DNA of 64,000 bases from Myxococcales bacterium (GTDB lineage: Bacteria > Myxococcota_A > Polyangia > Polyangiales > Ga0077539), in assembly GCA_016792845.1 (NCBI GenBank), contig JAEUKH010000040.1, positions 1 through 64,000 of the forward strand, read 5' to 3'. A program made the position numbers and the translations under genes. Shown here one piece after another: positions 54,181-63,426 of this stretch (position 1 is its first letter; each line of letters starts with the position of its first letter). The notes beneath the pieces were generated by a model. The model had not been told where the DNA came from. It saw only the letters and a program-made list of their open reading frames with translations, and did no database searches.

Positions 54181-55818
54181 GTGTCTTACGTTCGCATCGT
54201 CCCCCTCGGTGGTCTCGGCGAGGTCGGGATGAACTGCATGGCCATCGAATCGCCCGACGGGGTCATCGTGGTCGATTGTGGCATCACCTTCCCCCGCGAA
54301 GACCGCGGCGTCGACATCATTCACCCGGTCTTTGACTACCTCGAAGACCGCGCCGACGCCCTCCTCGGCATCGTGATCACACACGGCCACGAAGACCACA
54401 TCGGCGCGCTCCCGTACCTCCTCGAACGCGTGCCCGCGCCGGTCTACGCGCCGCCTTACGCGCTCGCTCTGATCAAAGAGCGCATGCGCGAGTTCTCGTC
54501 GCTGCCGCCCATCGACCTCGTCGCGACGACGCCGCGGAAGAAGTTCGACCTCGGGCACTACACCGTCGAGCCCTTGCGGGTGACGCACTCGATCCCCGAT
54601 GCGACGGCGCTGGCCATCGCGACCCCCGGCGGCATGGTGATCCACACGGGCGATTTCAAGCTCGAAGACGACCCGCTCGACGGCGAGGGGTACGACATCG
54701 AGCGCTTCCAAGAGCTCGGCGACGCGGGGGTCTCGCTGCTCTTGAGCGACAGCACCAACATCGACGTGCCGGGCCGCGCGGGGGGCGAGCGCGAGGTGGC
54801 CGACAACCTTCGGAAGCTCATCGCGAAGAAGAAGCAGCGCGTGGTGGTGGGCATCTTCCCCTCGAACGCGTTTCGGCTCAGCACCCTCGTCGAGATCGCC
54901 GCCGCGACGGGGCGTCGGGTGTGCTACCTCGGGCGCAGCGTCCAGACTCACGCGCGCATCGCTGAGCATTTGAACCGCCTCGGCGCGCGCCCCGACCTGC
55001 TCGTGCCGCCGGAGCGCGCGAGAGAGGTGCCGCGGGGGCAACTCCTCGTGATCGCGTCGGGCACCCAGGCCGAGCCCATGAGCGCCCTCGGGCGGCTCTC
55101 GCGCGGCGAGCACCCGAAGCTGAACCTCGAAGCCGGCGACGCCGTGGTGTTCTCGTCGCGCACCATCCCCGGCAACGAGCTCTCGGTGTGGGATCTCTAT
55201 TGCGCCTTCGAGCGCCGCGGCATGGACGTTCACTACAGCGGCTCCGACCCTGGCATTCACGTCTCGGGGCACGCCGGTCGCGAAGAGCAGAGCCGCATGA
55301 TCGCGTGGACCAAGCCGCGCAGCTTCATCCCCGTGCACGGCACCTTTCATCACTTGAACCAGCACGCGCGGCTCGCCAAGCAGCTCGGCGTCAGCGACGT
55401 CTTGGTGATCGAGAACGGCCAGACCGCGGTGGTCGACACCGAGGGCGTCATGCCCGGCTCGAACGTCACCGTCGGGCGCGTGCACATCGACGACGGCGAA
55501 GAGGTGCCCGCTGAGATCTTGCGCGAGCGCGCGGTGATGAGCGAGGTCGGCGTGATCTTGGTGAGCGTCGGGCTCGACCGCGAGGGGCGCTTGAAGGGCG
55601 CCGTGGGCCTCGCGACCCGCGGCGTCACCGTCGACCCCGAGACCGACATCGCCGAGGCCGTTCGGGCCGTCGAAGGCGCCGTGCGCGAGGTGCAGGGCCG
55701 CGGCGTCGGCGCGAGCGCGCTCGATGGGGTGCGAGATGCCGCCCGTCGCGCCGCCCGTCGCTTCTTCGCGCACGGTCAGCGCCGCCCCTTGGTGGTGGTC
55801 AGCACCACCGTCGGCTGA
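54181..55818 (+). CDS. rnj: ribonuclease J
   Basis: A 545-residue beta-CASP metallo-lactamase ribonuclease for RNA decay and rRNA maturation. Motifs: PLGGLGEVGMNC, the zinc motif HGHEDH (residues 68-73), LLSDSTNIDVPGRAGGE, and the beta-CASP and C-terminal segments HYSGSDPGIHVSGHAGREE and FIPVHGTFHHLNQHARLA. The GTG at 54181 has AGAGG upstream. First of a plus-strand group with dCMP deaminase and topo VI. RNase J is typical in bacteria lacking RNase E. Confidence 0.96.
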   Translation: MSYVRIVPLGGLGEVGMNCMAIESPDGVIVVDCGITFPREDRGVDIIHPVFDYLEDRADALLGIVITHGHEDHIGALPYLLERVPAPVYAPPYALALIKERMREFSSLPPIDLVATTPRKKFDLGHYTVEPLRVTHSIPDATALAIATPGGMVIHTGDFKLEDDPLDGEGYDIERFQELGDAGVSLLLSDSTNIDVPGRAGGEREVADNLRKLIAKKKQRVVVGIFPSNAFRLSTLVEIAAATGRRVCYLGRSVQTHARIAEHLNRLGARPDLLVPPERAREVPRGQLLVIASGTQAEPMSALGRLSRGEHPKLNLEAGDAVVFSSRTIPGNELSVWDLYCAFERRGMDVHYSGSDPGIHVSGHAGREEQSRMIAWTKPRSFIPVHGTFHHLNQHARLAKQLGVSDVLVIENGQTAVVDTEGVMPGSNVTVGRVHIDDGEEVPAEILRERAVMSEVGVILVSVGLDREGRLKGAVGLATRGVTVDPETDIAEAVRAVEGAVREVQGRGVGASALDGVRDAARRAARRFFAHGQRRPLVVVSTTVG

Positions 55819-55908
55819 GCCGCGGCGGGCCGCCAGGGAGGCCGAGTCGGTCTCGAAATCGTCTCAAATTTGCGATGATTGCGTCGGTCGTGGCACCTCG
55901 CCAACACC

Positions 55909-56364
55909 ATGACCGAAGCGCGTGATCGTGTCTCTTGGGACGAGTACTTCATGAAGATCGCCGAGACCGTCGCGACCCGCGCGACCTGCGATCGCAAGCA
56001 CGTCGGCGCCGTCATCGAGCGCGGTCGAACCATCCTCGCGACGGGCTACAACGGCTCGATCTCGGGCCTCGACCACTGCGGCGAGGTCGGCCACATGATG
56101 GAGAACAACCACTGCGTGCGCACCATCCACGCCGAGGCCAACGCGGTGATCCAGGCCGCCCGCAACGGCGTGCGCATCGAGGGCGCGAACATCTACGTCA
56201 CGGCCTCGCCCTGCTGGAGCTGCTTCAAGATGATCGCCAACGCGGGCATCACGAAGATCGTGTTTCGCGAGTTCTATCGCGACCCGCGCATCTTCGAGTT
56301 CAGCGAGCGCCTCGGCATCACCCTGGTGCATCTCGCCCCCGAGGCCGCGCCAGCGACGCCATAG
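55909..56364 (+). CDS. dCMP/deoxycytidylate deaminase
   Basis: A 151-residue zinc deaminase of the cytidine/deoxycytidylate family, most like dCMP deaminase (making dUMP for thymidylate synthesis). The zinc motif is HAEANAV (His74, Glu76) and PCWSC (Cys102, Cys105). The N-terminal part carries ATCDRKHVGAVI and GYNGSISGLDHC, as in dCMP deaminases. Start at ATG 55909. Neighbours are RNase J and topo VI, all on the same strand. Confidence 0.92.
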   Translation: MTEARDRVSWDEYFMKIAETVATRATCDRKHVGAVIERGRTILATGYNGSISGLDHCGEVGHMMENNHCVRTIHAEANAVIQAARNGVRIEGANIYVTASPCWSCFKMIANAGITKIVFREFYRDPRIFEFSERLGITLVHLAPEAAPATP

Positions 56365-56450
56365 ATTGACAGGTTATGTCACACGTTGAGCGCCTCGGTG
56401 CTTGACGGGTGTTCAGTGAAGGCGCACGGTCGCCCCACGAGGATCGAACG

Positions 56451-58682
56451 ATGACGACAGACGGCAACAACGACGAGGCTGGGGTCTCAGAGAAAGAGAA
56501 GACGGGTCGTCGGGCCACGGCCGAAGCGATGGCGCAGAAGCAGCGCGAGATCTCGGTGAGCGAGTTCTTCACGAAGAATCGCCATCTTCTCGGCTTCGAC
56601 AACCCCGCCAAGGCGCTCTTGACGACCATCAAAGAGGCCGTCGACAACGCCCTCGACGCCTGCGAAGAGGCCGGCATCTTGCCGAGCATCGAGGTCGCGA
56701 TCGAAGAGGTCTCCGACGGTCGGTATCGCGTGCGGGTCGAAGACAACGGCCCGGGCATTGTGAAAGAGCAAATTCCGAAGATCTTCGCGAAGTTGCTTTA
56801 TGGCTCGAAGTTTCACCGGCTCCGGCAGTCGCGCGGCCAGCAGGGCATCGGCATCTCGGCGGCGGGCATGTACGGCCAGCTGACGACGGGCAAGCCTGTG
56901 GTGATCGTGTCAAAGATCGGCAAGGGCCGCCCGGCCTGGCGACTCGAAGTGCGCATCGACTCGCGCACCAACAACCCCGAGGTGCTCAACAAAGACCGCG
57001 ACGTGACCGTCCCGTGGGAGAAAGACCACGGCACCGCCGTCGAGATCGAGCTCACGGGCCTTTACCGCGCGGGTCGCACGAGCGTCGACGCGTACCTCGA
57101 ACAGACCGTCGTCGCGAACCCGCACCTTGAACTGAGCTACAAGCCCCCGCGGGGCAACCCTGTTCATTACCCGCGGGTCGCCGAGGTCTTGCCGCCCGAG
57201 GCCCAAGAGATCAAGCCCCACCCCCACGGGGTCGAGCTTGGGATGCTGCTGAAGATCCTCCAAGAGGCCGGGCCTCGTAGCGTGCGAGACACGCTGATGG
57301 AGGAGTTTTCGAGGGTCACGGGCCCCGTCGCCGACGAGATCTGTCGACGCGCCGACGTCGACCCGACGGCGCTCGCCGCGCGGCTCACGGGCGACCGCGT
57401 CGAGGCCATCCACGGGGTGATGCTGAGCTCGCACGCGACGCTGCCGCCGATCAAGCGCTTCACGGCGCGGCTCGGCAAGGCCGACGGCAACCTGAAAGAC
57501 GAGCTCCTCGACGAGGGCACGGGGTTTACGCCGGGGCTCGTTGAGACTGTGATCCGCAAGGCCGGGCTCGAGCCCTCGCACAAGGCGCGGCTCGCGACAC
57601 CGTTGCAGGTTGAGTCGGTGTACGAGGCGCTCAGGGCGAGCCAGGTGAAGATCCTGCCGCCGCCGGCGACCTGCGTCGTGCCGGTGGGCGAAGAGCTCAT
57701 TCGCAAGGGGCTCGAGCGGCGCTTCAAGGCCGACCTGATCATTTCGCACACTCGGCCTCCGGCGGTGTACCGGGGTAACCCCTTCGTGGTCGAGGCGGGC
57801 ATCGCGTTTGGGGGCTCGCTGCCCCGCGACGAGGCCGCCGAGCTCTTGCGCTTCGCCAACCGGGTGCCGCTGCTCTACCAGCCCCGCGCCTGCGCCATCA
57901 CCGAAGCGGTCACGAAGGTCGATTGGAAGGCGTACGGACTCCAGCAGCGCCGCGGCGAGCTGCCTGTTGGGCCCCTCGCGATCTTCGTGCACCTCGCCAG
58001 CGTGTGGGTGCCCTTCACGAGCGAGGCCAAAGAGGCCGTCGCGCACTACGACGACATCGTGCGCGAAATTCGCATGGCTCTCATGGAGTGCGGCCGCAAG
58101 CTCGGGGTCTGGGTCAAGGCCCAAGAGGCCGAGAAGTGGGAGCTCGAGCGGAAGACCCTCTTTGAAAAGTACATTCAAGAGTTGTCGGCGTCGATTCACG
58201 CCATCACCGGCGTCTCTGAAGAGAAGGTGAAAGATGACTTCTACGCCGCGCTCCCGAAGCATGTGAAGCTGCCCTCGCCGAAGCCGAGCGGCGACGGGGG
58301 CCCTGGCGCCGCGGCGGGCGCGTCGCTGCCTGAGAGCGTGACCGCCGACGAGGGCGGAGGCGCACCCGAGGGGGCGGCCCAAGACGCGGCGACCGAGGGC
58401 GTTGAGGGGGCCGACGCGCCCGCGGGGGAGGCCGAGGCCGAGGGTGAGGCCGAGGGCGAGGCCGAGGTGGTGTCGATGGCCGCGCACAGGGCGCAGCGAC
58501 GCCCGGTGAGCTTTGAAGAGGGCGAAGACGCGCAGCAGTCGTTCGGCGGCCCCGCGTTCGAAGATGTGACGGGCGGGCGAGGGCGCACCGCGGCGGCGAT
58601 CGAGGCCCGCGGCGCGGCGCGCACCATGAAGGCCGCGGCGGGGGGGCGTAAAGCGAAGCTCCAACCCGAAGAGGGAGTTTGA
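56451..58682 (+). CDS. top6B: DNA topoisomerase VI subunit B
   Basis: A 743-residue ATPase subunit of topo VI, a type IIB enzyme mainly archaeal. GHKL motifs: [15 protein letters not shown] with catalytic Glu62 and Asn66, [11 protein letters not shown] (97 onward), and [18 protein letters not shown] (127 onward). The transducer region includes [10 protein letters not shown] and the later conserved strands (PPLYRG-type [16 protein letters not shown]). After about residue 620 the protein has an acidic Gly/Glu/Ala-rich tail and a basic end, which archaeal Top6B lacks. Start at ATG 56451. The A subunit starts 3 bp after its stop with a GAGGGAG ribosome site. Confidence 0.95.
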   Translation: MTTDGNNDEAGVSEKEKTGRRATAEAMAQKQREISVSEFFTKNRHLLGFDNPAKALLTTIKEAVDNALDACEEAGILPSIEVAIEEVSDGRYRVRVEDNGPGIVKEQIPKIFAKLLYGSKFHRLRQSRGQQGIGISAAGMYGQLTTGKPVVIVSKIGKGRPAWRLEVRIDSRTNNPEVLNKDRDVTVPWEKDHGTAVEIELTGLYRAGRTSVDAYLEQTVVANPHLELSYKPPRGNPVHYPRVAEVLPPEAQEIKPHPHGVELGMLLKILQEAGPRSVRDTLMEEFSRVTGPVADEICRRADVDPTALAARLTGDRVEAIHGVMLSSHATLPPIKRFTARLGKADGNLKDELLDEGTGFTPGLVETVIRKAGLEPSHKARLATPLQVESVYEALRASQVKILPPPATCVVPVGEELIRKGLERRFKADLIISHTRPPAVYRGNPFVVEAGIAFGGSLPRDEAAELLRFANRVPLLYQPRACAITEAVTKVDWKAYGLQQRRGELPVGPLAIFVHLASVWVPFTSEAKEAVAHYDDIVREIRMALMECGRKLGVWVKAQEAEKWELERKTLFEKYIQELSASIHAITGVSEEKVKDDFYAALPKHVKLPSPKPSGDGGPGAAAGASLPESVTADEGGGAPEGAAQDAATEGVEGADAPAGEAEAEGEAEGEAEVVSMAAHRAQRRPVSFEEGEDAQQSFGGPAFEDVTGGRGRTAAAIEARGAARTMKAAAGGRKAKLQPEEGV

Positions 58683-58685
58683 TCG

Positions 58686-59780
58686 ATGGACGAGCGTGAC
58701 ACCAAGACACTTGAGAAGATCAGGGCGCTTGCCTTCCAAGCGCTCGCTGAGGTTCGCGCGGGGAAGAACCCGCACCTCTCGATCCCCGTGCGGGCCTTGT
58801 CGAATGTGAGCTTCGACGAGCGCGAGCGGGTCATCAGGCTCGGCGACAACAAGCAGCAGCGGGCCTTCTTTCACTTCAAGCAGGCCAAGCTCTTCATGCA
58901 GACCTTCTTGATCGCTGAGAAGTGCAAGAAGCTCATCGAGGCCGGGGCGACCACCAGCATTCGTGACATCTATTACGATGCCAAGCACACCATCGCCGGG
59001 AGCCGCGAGAACACCTTCGACGACCAGGCCGAGAGCGACCCCGTCATCGAAGACCTCGAGGTCACCATCGACGCGCTCCGCGAAGAGCTGCACCTCCGCG
59101 CTGAGAACCGCGGCGCCATGGTCGGGCCGATGACCATCGTCGACACCGGCGACACCATCGACCTGCGCCGCATGGGCTCGGGCGGGTGGAGCGTGCCCTC
59201 GATCGTCGAAGAGAATCGCATCTCTTTCACCAAGCACGAGGCGAAGTTCGTGCTCTTCGTCGAGAAGGGCGCGGTGTGGTCGCGCCTCAATGAAGACAAA
59301 TTCTGGGCGGCCCACCAGTGCATCCTCATTCACGGCGGGGGCATGGCTGCGCGGGGCACGCGTCGGCTCCTGCGGCGCATGCACGAAGAGCTCAACCTGC
59401 CGGTGTATGTGATCACCGACAATGACCCCTGGGGCTTCTACATCTACTCGGTGATCAAGCAAGGGAGCATCAACCTCGCCTACGAGTCGATGCGGATGGC
59501 CGTGCCGCAGGCGAGGTTTCTCGGCGTCTCAAGCTTCGACCCAGAGCGCTTCGACTTCCCCGGGAGCGTGGCCATCAAGGTCGAAGACGAAGACGAGCGC
59601 CGGGCCGAGCAGCTCTTGAAATACGATTGGTTTCAAGACAAGCGCTGGCAAGCCGAGATCAAGCAGATGCTCAAGACGAAGAACAAGTACGAGATCGAAG
59701 CCCTCTCGTCGAAGGGCATTCGGTACATCACGCAGCAGTACATCCCCCAGAAGCTTGAGCAGAAGATCTGGCTCGATTGA
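58686..59780 (+). CDS. top6A: DNA topoisomerase VI subunit A (Spo11-like)
   Basis: A 364-residue DNA-cleaving subunit, relative of meiotic Spo11. The winged-helix motif SIRDIYYDAKH holds the catalytic Tyr (Tyr96/Tyr97). The Toprim domain has a metal-binding Glu in FVLFVEKGAVW and Asp pair in VYVITDNDPWGFYIYS. The C-terminus runs to KLEQKIWLD. Together with Top6B it should relax supercoils and unlink DNA in an ATP-dependent manner. Full length and all key residues present, so the pair appears active. Confidence 0.95.
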   Translation: MDERDTKTLEKIRALAFQALAEVRAGKNPHLSIPVRALSNVSFDERERVIRLGDNKQQRAFFHFKQAKLFMQTFLIAEKCKKLIEAGATTSIRDIYYDAKHTIAGSRENTFDDQAESDPVIEDLEVTIDALREELHLRAENRGAMVGPMTIVDTGDTIDLRRMGSGGWSVPSIVEENRISFTKHEAKFVLFVEKGAVWSRLNEDKFWAAHQCILIHGGGMAARGTRRLLRRMHEELNLPVYVITDNDPWGFYIYSVIKQGSINLAYESMRMAVPQARFLGVSSFDPERFDFPGSVAIKVEDEDERRAEQLLKYDWFQDKRWQAEIKQMLKTKNKYEIEALSSKGIRYITQQYIPQKLEQKIWLD

Positions 59781-59792
59781 GCGCCTCGGCGT

Positions 59793-59807
59793 CGCTCCGG
59801 GGGAGCG
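59793..59807. terminator. possible hairpin after top6A
   Basis: CGCTCC (59793-59798) pairs with GGAGCG (59802-59807) around GGG, 12 bp past the top6A stop. No T-run. A second, weaker stem (CTCGG with CCGAG) lies just after. Could end the topo VI transcript; not strong. Confidence 0.35.
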
Positions 59808-59860
59808 GGCTCGGTGTCGGGCATTGCCGAGGGGGCAGGGGTGTTGGTAGAGGCTCGTGC

Positions 59861-60667
59861 ATGAGCGACCCCTTCGCGTACGAGACCCTCTCTGCCCTCT
59901 CGGTTCAGTTTGATGCGGGCTACGCCCTGGTCACCCTCAACCGCCCCGAGCGCATGAACGCCCTCTCGCGGGTGCTCTTGCGAGAGCTCGGCGCGCTCTT
60001 CCGCGCCCTCGCCGTAGAGCCCCGGGCCCGGGTCATCATTGTTACTGGCTCAGGCGAGAAGGCGTTCTGCGCGGGCGCCGACCTCAAGGAGCGCCAGTCG
60101 ATGACCGAAGACGACGTGCGGGCCCTCTTGGGCGTGTACCGCGACGCGTTCGGCGCCATCGACCACTGCCCCAAGCCCGTCGTGGCGGCCATTCAGGGCG
60201 TGGCCCTCGGGGGCGGCTTCGAGCTTGCCCTCGCGTGCGACCTCAGGGTGGCCGCGCCGAACGCGGTGATCGGCCTCCCCGAGACCTCGCTGGCCATCAT
60301 CCCCGGGGCCGGGGGCACGCAGCGGCTCTCGCGGCTCATCGGCCCGGGGCGCGCGAAGGAGCTGATCCTCCTCGCGAAGAAGATGCCCGCCCGAGAGGGC
60401 CTCGGGCTCGGCCTCGTGACGGCCCTCGCGGCAGAGGGCGAGTCGCCGGTCGAGGCCGCCAAGCAGCTCACCGCCTCGCTCGTGAACGGCGCGCCCATCG
60501 CCCTCGCCGCCGCCATGGAGGCCATCGACCTCGGGGCCGACCTCGACCTCGAAGCGGGCTTTCTCCTCGAAGCGCGATGTTATGAGAAGACCCTCGGCTC
60601 GAACGACCGCCGTGAGGCCCTCGCGGCCTTCTCTGAAGGGCGAAAGCCTGTCTACACCGGCACCTGA
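59861..60667 (+). CDS. methylglutaconyl-CoA hydratase-like (AUH/LiuC)
   Basis: A 268-residue crotonase with both catalytic Glu: GGGFELALACDLRVAA and GLPETSLAIIPGAGGTQRL. The segment CAGADLKERQSMTEDDV and the end ARCYEKTLGSNDRREALAAF, GRKPVYTG closely follow AUH-type methylglutaconyl-CoA hydratases of leucine degradation. In myxobacteria such enzymes also serve iso-branched lipid supply. Ordinary enoyl-CoA hydratase is the alternative. Start at ATG 59861 (MSDPFAYETL). No other leucine genes nearby. Confidence 0.88.
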   Translation: MSDPFAYETLSALSVQFDAGYALVTLNRPERMNALSRVLLRELGALFRALAVEPRARVIIVTGSGEKAFCAGADLKERQSMTEDDVRALLGVYRDAFGAIDHCPKPVVAAIQGVALGGGFELALACDLRVAAPNAVIGLPETSLAIIPGAGGTQRLSRLIGPGRAKELILLAKKMPAREGLGLGLVTALAAEGESPVEAAKQLTASLVNGAPIALAAAMEAIDLGADLDLEAGFLLEARCYEKTLGSNDRREALAAFSEGRKPVYTGT

Positions 60668-60792
60668 AGCGCGGCGCCATCACCCCGTCGCGTCTCTGAA
60701 TTTCAGCTTCGAAGCCCCCCGGATGCCGCGCGGCCCCGCGGCGCTCAAACAGCATGACGCGCATGCGGTGTGCAATCGTTGTGCAGTAGAGA

Positions 60793-60805
60793 ACTGTTTC
60801 ACAGT
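60793..60805. promoter_or_regulatory. short palindrome upstream of the nucleotidase-barrel gene
   Basis: ACTGT-TTC-ACAGT is a perfect 5-bp inverted repeat 98 bp before the barrel gene start. The region around it (about 60770-60830) is AT-richer than its flanks and so a possible promoter; nothing else is recognised in this 235-bp gap. Role unproven. Confidence 0.3.
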
Positions 60806-60902
60806 CGCAATGAATGCGTGTTATGCGGGGCTCGTTTGGGGGCGCCCGCCGACGCCACGCGGGCGGTGGGCTGTCTCTCGTGTGTTCTCGGAGGTTTCTT
60901 TC

Positions 60903-63356
60903 ATGCAACGATCAGCACGTTGGGCGCTCTGCGGTGTGGTCGCAGGGTTGATGTCGGCGACACAAGCGGCAGCGCAACCGCGCCCACCGGTACGTCCGAC
61001 GCCGGCTCGTCCAGGGGCCACGCAGCCGGCGCGTCCGGGCACGGGGCCTGCGGCGCAGGTGACTCCGGCCGCGCAGGTGGTCGAGACGCCGCCGCCGCCC
61101 CCGCCGCCGCCCCCGCCGCCGCCTCCTCCGCCGCCTCCGCCGCTGCGTGTGGCGGTCACCGCTGGGGTCAATGGTCAGTTCACGCCGCTCACCTGCGGCG
61201 GTGGCGACGCGACCGCGCCGGTGCTCACGACGGTGGCCTCGCAGCTCGCCGCGGAGCCCAACACCCTCGGCATCGACGCGGGCGACCTCTTGGGCGCCGC
61301 TGCGGTGAGCCGCTTTGTGGTCGAGCACGACGCCGCGGGCCTCGCCGCCGCGGTGCACGCCGCGGGGCTCCGCGCCTTGGCGGTGGGTCATCGCGACCTC
61401 TCGTCAGACCGCGCGGCCTTTGTGGCCGGTTCGCGCGCCCTCAACGATCGCGGCGTGCCGCACGTCTTGTCGAACCTCCACTGCGAAGGCGCGGGGGCGT
61501 CGCTCTGCAGCGTCGTGCGTGACGCGGGCGATGCGCCGGTGATCCTCGATCACCCGAGCGGCCGCGTCGCGGTGGTGGCCCTGGTGTCGCCTGAGACGCT
61601 CTCGGGCATCGCGCCCGACCGTCGCGCGGGCTTGACCCTCGACCCGCTCGCCGATGCGCTCCCGCGTGAAGTGCGGCGTGCGCGGGCGGCGGGCGCGACC
61701 CGGGTGGTGGTGACCCTCGACCCGACCTATCACCATGAGCTCGACGAGGCGCTCTCGCTCGGCGGGGCCTTCGAGCCCGGTGAGGGGCCTGATGTGCTGG
61801 TGGTCCAAGACCTGCCGTCGGGCATCACCTCGATGGAGGCTTCACGCTCGGGCGTTCAGGTCGTCTCGACGCGTTGGGGCGGGGCGGTGGTGCTCGAGCC
61901 CGGGGCCGCGCGGGTTGCGCGCCCTGCACGGAGCGGCGATGCGCCCGAGGCGGTCACGCAGTTTGTCACGGGGGCCCGTCAGTGGCTCTGCGACACCTAC
62001 GGGCGCCCGCTCGCGGGGGGCAGGCTTGAGAGCGGCATCGACCGCGACCAGTTCGCGGGCTTGTACCTCGATGTGCTGCGCGATCGGGCCGAGGCCGAGG
62101 TGGCGATCATCAACCGTTCGGCGGTGCGCAACCCGAGCGGGCTCTTTCCGATCAGCGGCGGCATCACCCCGCTGACGGTGGCCGCGGCGCTGCCCTTCGC
62201 CGACGAAGTGCGCCGTATCACGGTCACCGGCGCGGTGCTCAAGGCCTTCGCGACGGCGAGCCGGGCCTCGGGCTTCTACCTCCGCGGCGTCACCACCGAG
62301 GGGGGCGTCAAGGTCAACGGCCGTCCCATCGACGACGCGCAGCAGTACACCGTGGTGACCACGGGCTTTATCGCCGAGGGCGGCGACGGCGGCATCGGCG
62401 CGCAGGTGTCGGGCGCGCGCTTCGGCACCAGCACGCCCCAAGAGGTCTTCACCGCGTGGCTCGACCAGCCGCGGAGCGGCAACATCCTCACGGCGCCGAA
62501 CAACCCCGCCGAGCACACGCGCTGGGTGTTTCGTGCCAACGCCGACCTCGCGTTTTCGAGCACCACCATCAACGGCAACCCGCTGAGCGCCGGGGCCCTC
62601 CGCTTCGACGACCCGCAGCTCTCGCGCGCCCAGAGCATCAACCTGCGCTTCGACGGCGCGGTGCGCTTCGACGCCGACCACCCGGTCTACACCTGGGACA
62701 ACGAAGTGAGGCTCCGTTACGGCCGCGCTTCGCAGATCGCGTCGCCTTCCGTCGACGTGCCCAACCCGCCGTCGACGGGCTTCATCGAGAACCTCGACCT
62801 CGTGACCTACAACACCGCGGCGACGCTGCGATGGTTCCGCAACCATCGCGAGTGGTACATGCCGCTGCCGACGTTCTTGGGGTACGTCGAAACCGAGCTG
62901 AACGGCCCGCCGACGCCGCGTCAGCCTGATTTTCACCACGTCCTCGTGCGTCCGACGGTGGGCTTCCGCTTCGAGCTCCTTGAGCGCATGACGTTGAACA
63001 TCACGGGCGGTCTCAACTGGGCCGAGGTGCTCGGCCCGCAAGACGTCGCCGCGAACAAGCCGCAGTTCGCCATCGTCACGACCCTGCAAGCGCGCACGGG
63101 CACGCTCTTCACCATCGGCACCCGCGCCCTCGAAGGCGGGTTCTCGATTGACTACACCCTCGCAGATCCGGGCAACCTGAACGGCCAGACCTTCCGTGGC
63201 TCGGGGCGCTTGTCGTTGCCCTTGTTCCGCCCGCTGGCGCTGACGCTCGGGTATGACATTTTCGCGCGCCGCGACGAGAACCGCGATTGGGGTGTGGGCC
63301 ACGACACCACCATCGGCCTGCGGTACTCGTTTACCAGCGCCTTCCAGACCTTCTGA
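60903..63356 (+). CDS. 5'-nucleotidase-like domain fused to outer-membrane barrel
   Basis: An 817-residue exported protein. Start ATG 60903 follows GGAGG (60890-60894). Signal peptide MQRSARWALCGVVAGLMSATQAAAQ; a Pro/Ala-rich linker ends in 18 consecutive Pro (63-80). Residues about 83-350 have the metallophosphoesterase layout of UshA-type nucleotidases, but metal ligands are lost: IDAGDLLG (124-131) is kept while GNHE is GHRD (162-165) and the late GHSH is missing. About 379-530 is the nucleotidase C-terminal domain (VAIINRSAVRNPSGLFP, GFIAEGGDGGIG). Residues about 545-817 are a barrel, ending in RYSFTSAFQTF. Probably a binding, not a catalytic, surface protein. Confidence 0.85.
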   Translation: MQRSARWALCGVVAGLMSATQAAAQPRPPVRPTPARPGATQPARPGTGPAAQVTPAAQVVETPPPPPPPPPPPPPPPPPPLRVAVTAGVNGQFTPLTCGGGDATAPVLTTVASQLAAEPNTLGIDAGDLLGAAAVSRFVVEHDAAGLAAAVHAAGLRALAVGHRDLSSDRAAFVAGSRALNDRGVPHVLSNLHCEGAGASLCSVVRDAGDAPVILDHPSGRVAVVALVSPETLSGIAPDRRAGLTLDPLADALPREVRRARAAGATRVVVTLDPTYHHELDEALSLGGAFEPGEGPDVLVVQDLPSGITSMEASRSGVQVVSTRWGGAVVLEPGAARVARPARSGDAPEAVTQFVTGARQWLCDTYGRPLAGGRLESGIDRDQFAGLYLDVLRDRAEAEVAIINRSAVRNPSGLFPISGGITPLTVAAALPFADEVRRITVTGAVLKAFATASRASGFYLRGVTTEGGVKVNGRPIDDAQQYTVVTTGFIAEGGDGGIGAQVSGARFGTSTPQEVFTAWLDQPRSGNILTAPNNPAEHTRWVFRANADLAFSSTTINGNPLSAGALRFDDPQLSRAQSINLRFDGAVRFDADHPVYTWDNEVRLRYGRASQIASPSVDVPNPPSTGFIENLDLVTYNTAATLRWFRNHREWYMPLPTFLGYVETELNGPPTPRQPDFHHVLVRPTVGFRFELLERMTLNITGGLNWAEVLGPQDVAANKPQFAIVTTLQARTGTLFTIGTRALEGGFSIDYTLADPGNLNGQTFRGSGRLSLPLFRPLALTLGYDIFARRDENRDWGVGHDTTIGLRYSFTSAFQTF

Positions 63357-63368
63357 GGTGCGTGCGCG

Positions 63369-63408
63369 GTCGGCCCCTTCGCCCTTCGCGGGTATCGAGG
63401 GGGCCGAC
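63369..63408. terminator. hairpin between convergent genes
   Basis: GTCGGCCCC (63369-63377) pairs with GGGGCCGAC (63400-63408), and the stem can extend inward four more pairs (one G-T) to leave a 14-base loop. It sits 12 bp after the barrel gene stop and 18 bp after the convergent ATP-grasp gene stop, so it could serve both. No clear T-run is present. Confidence 0.7.
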
Positions 63409-63426
63409 GCTGGCGCCGCGGGCCTC

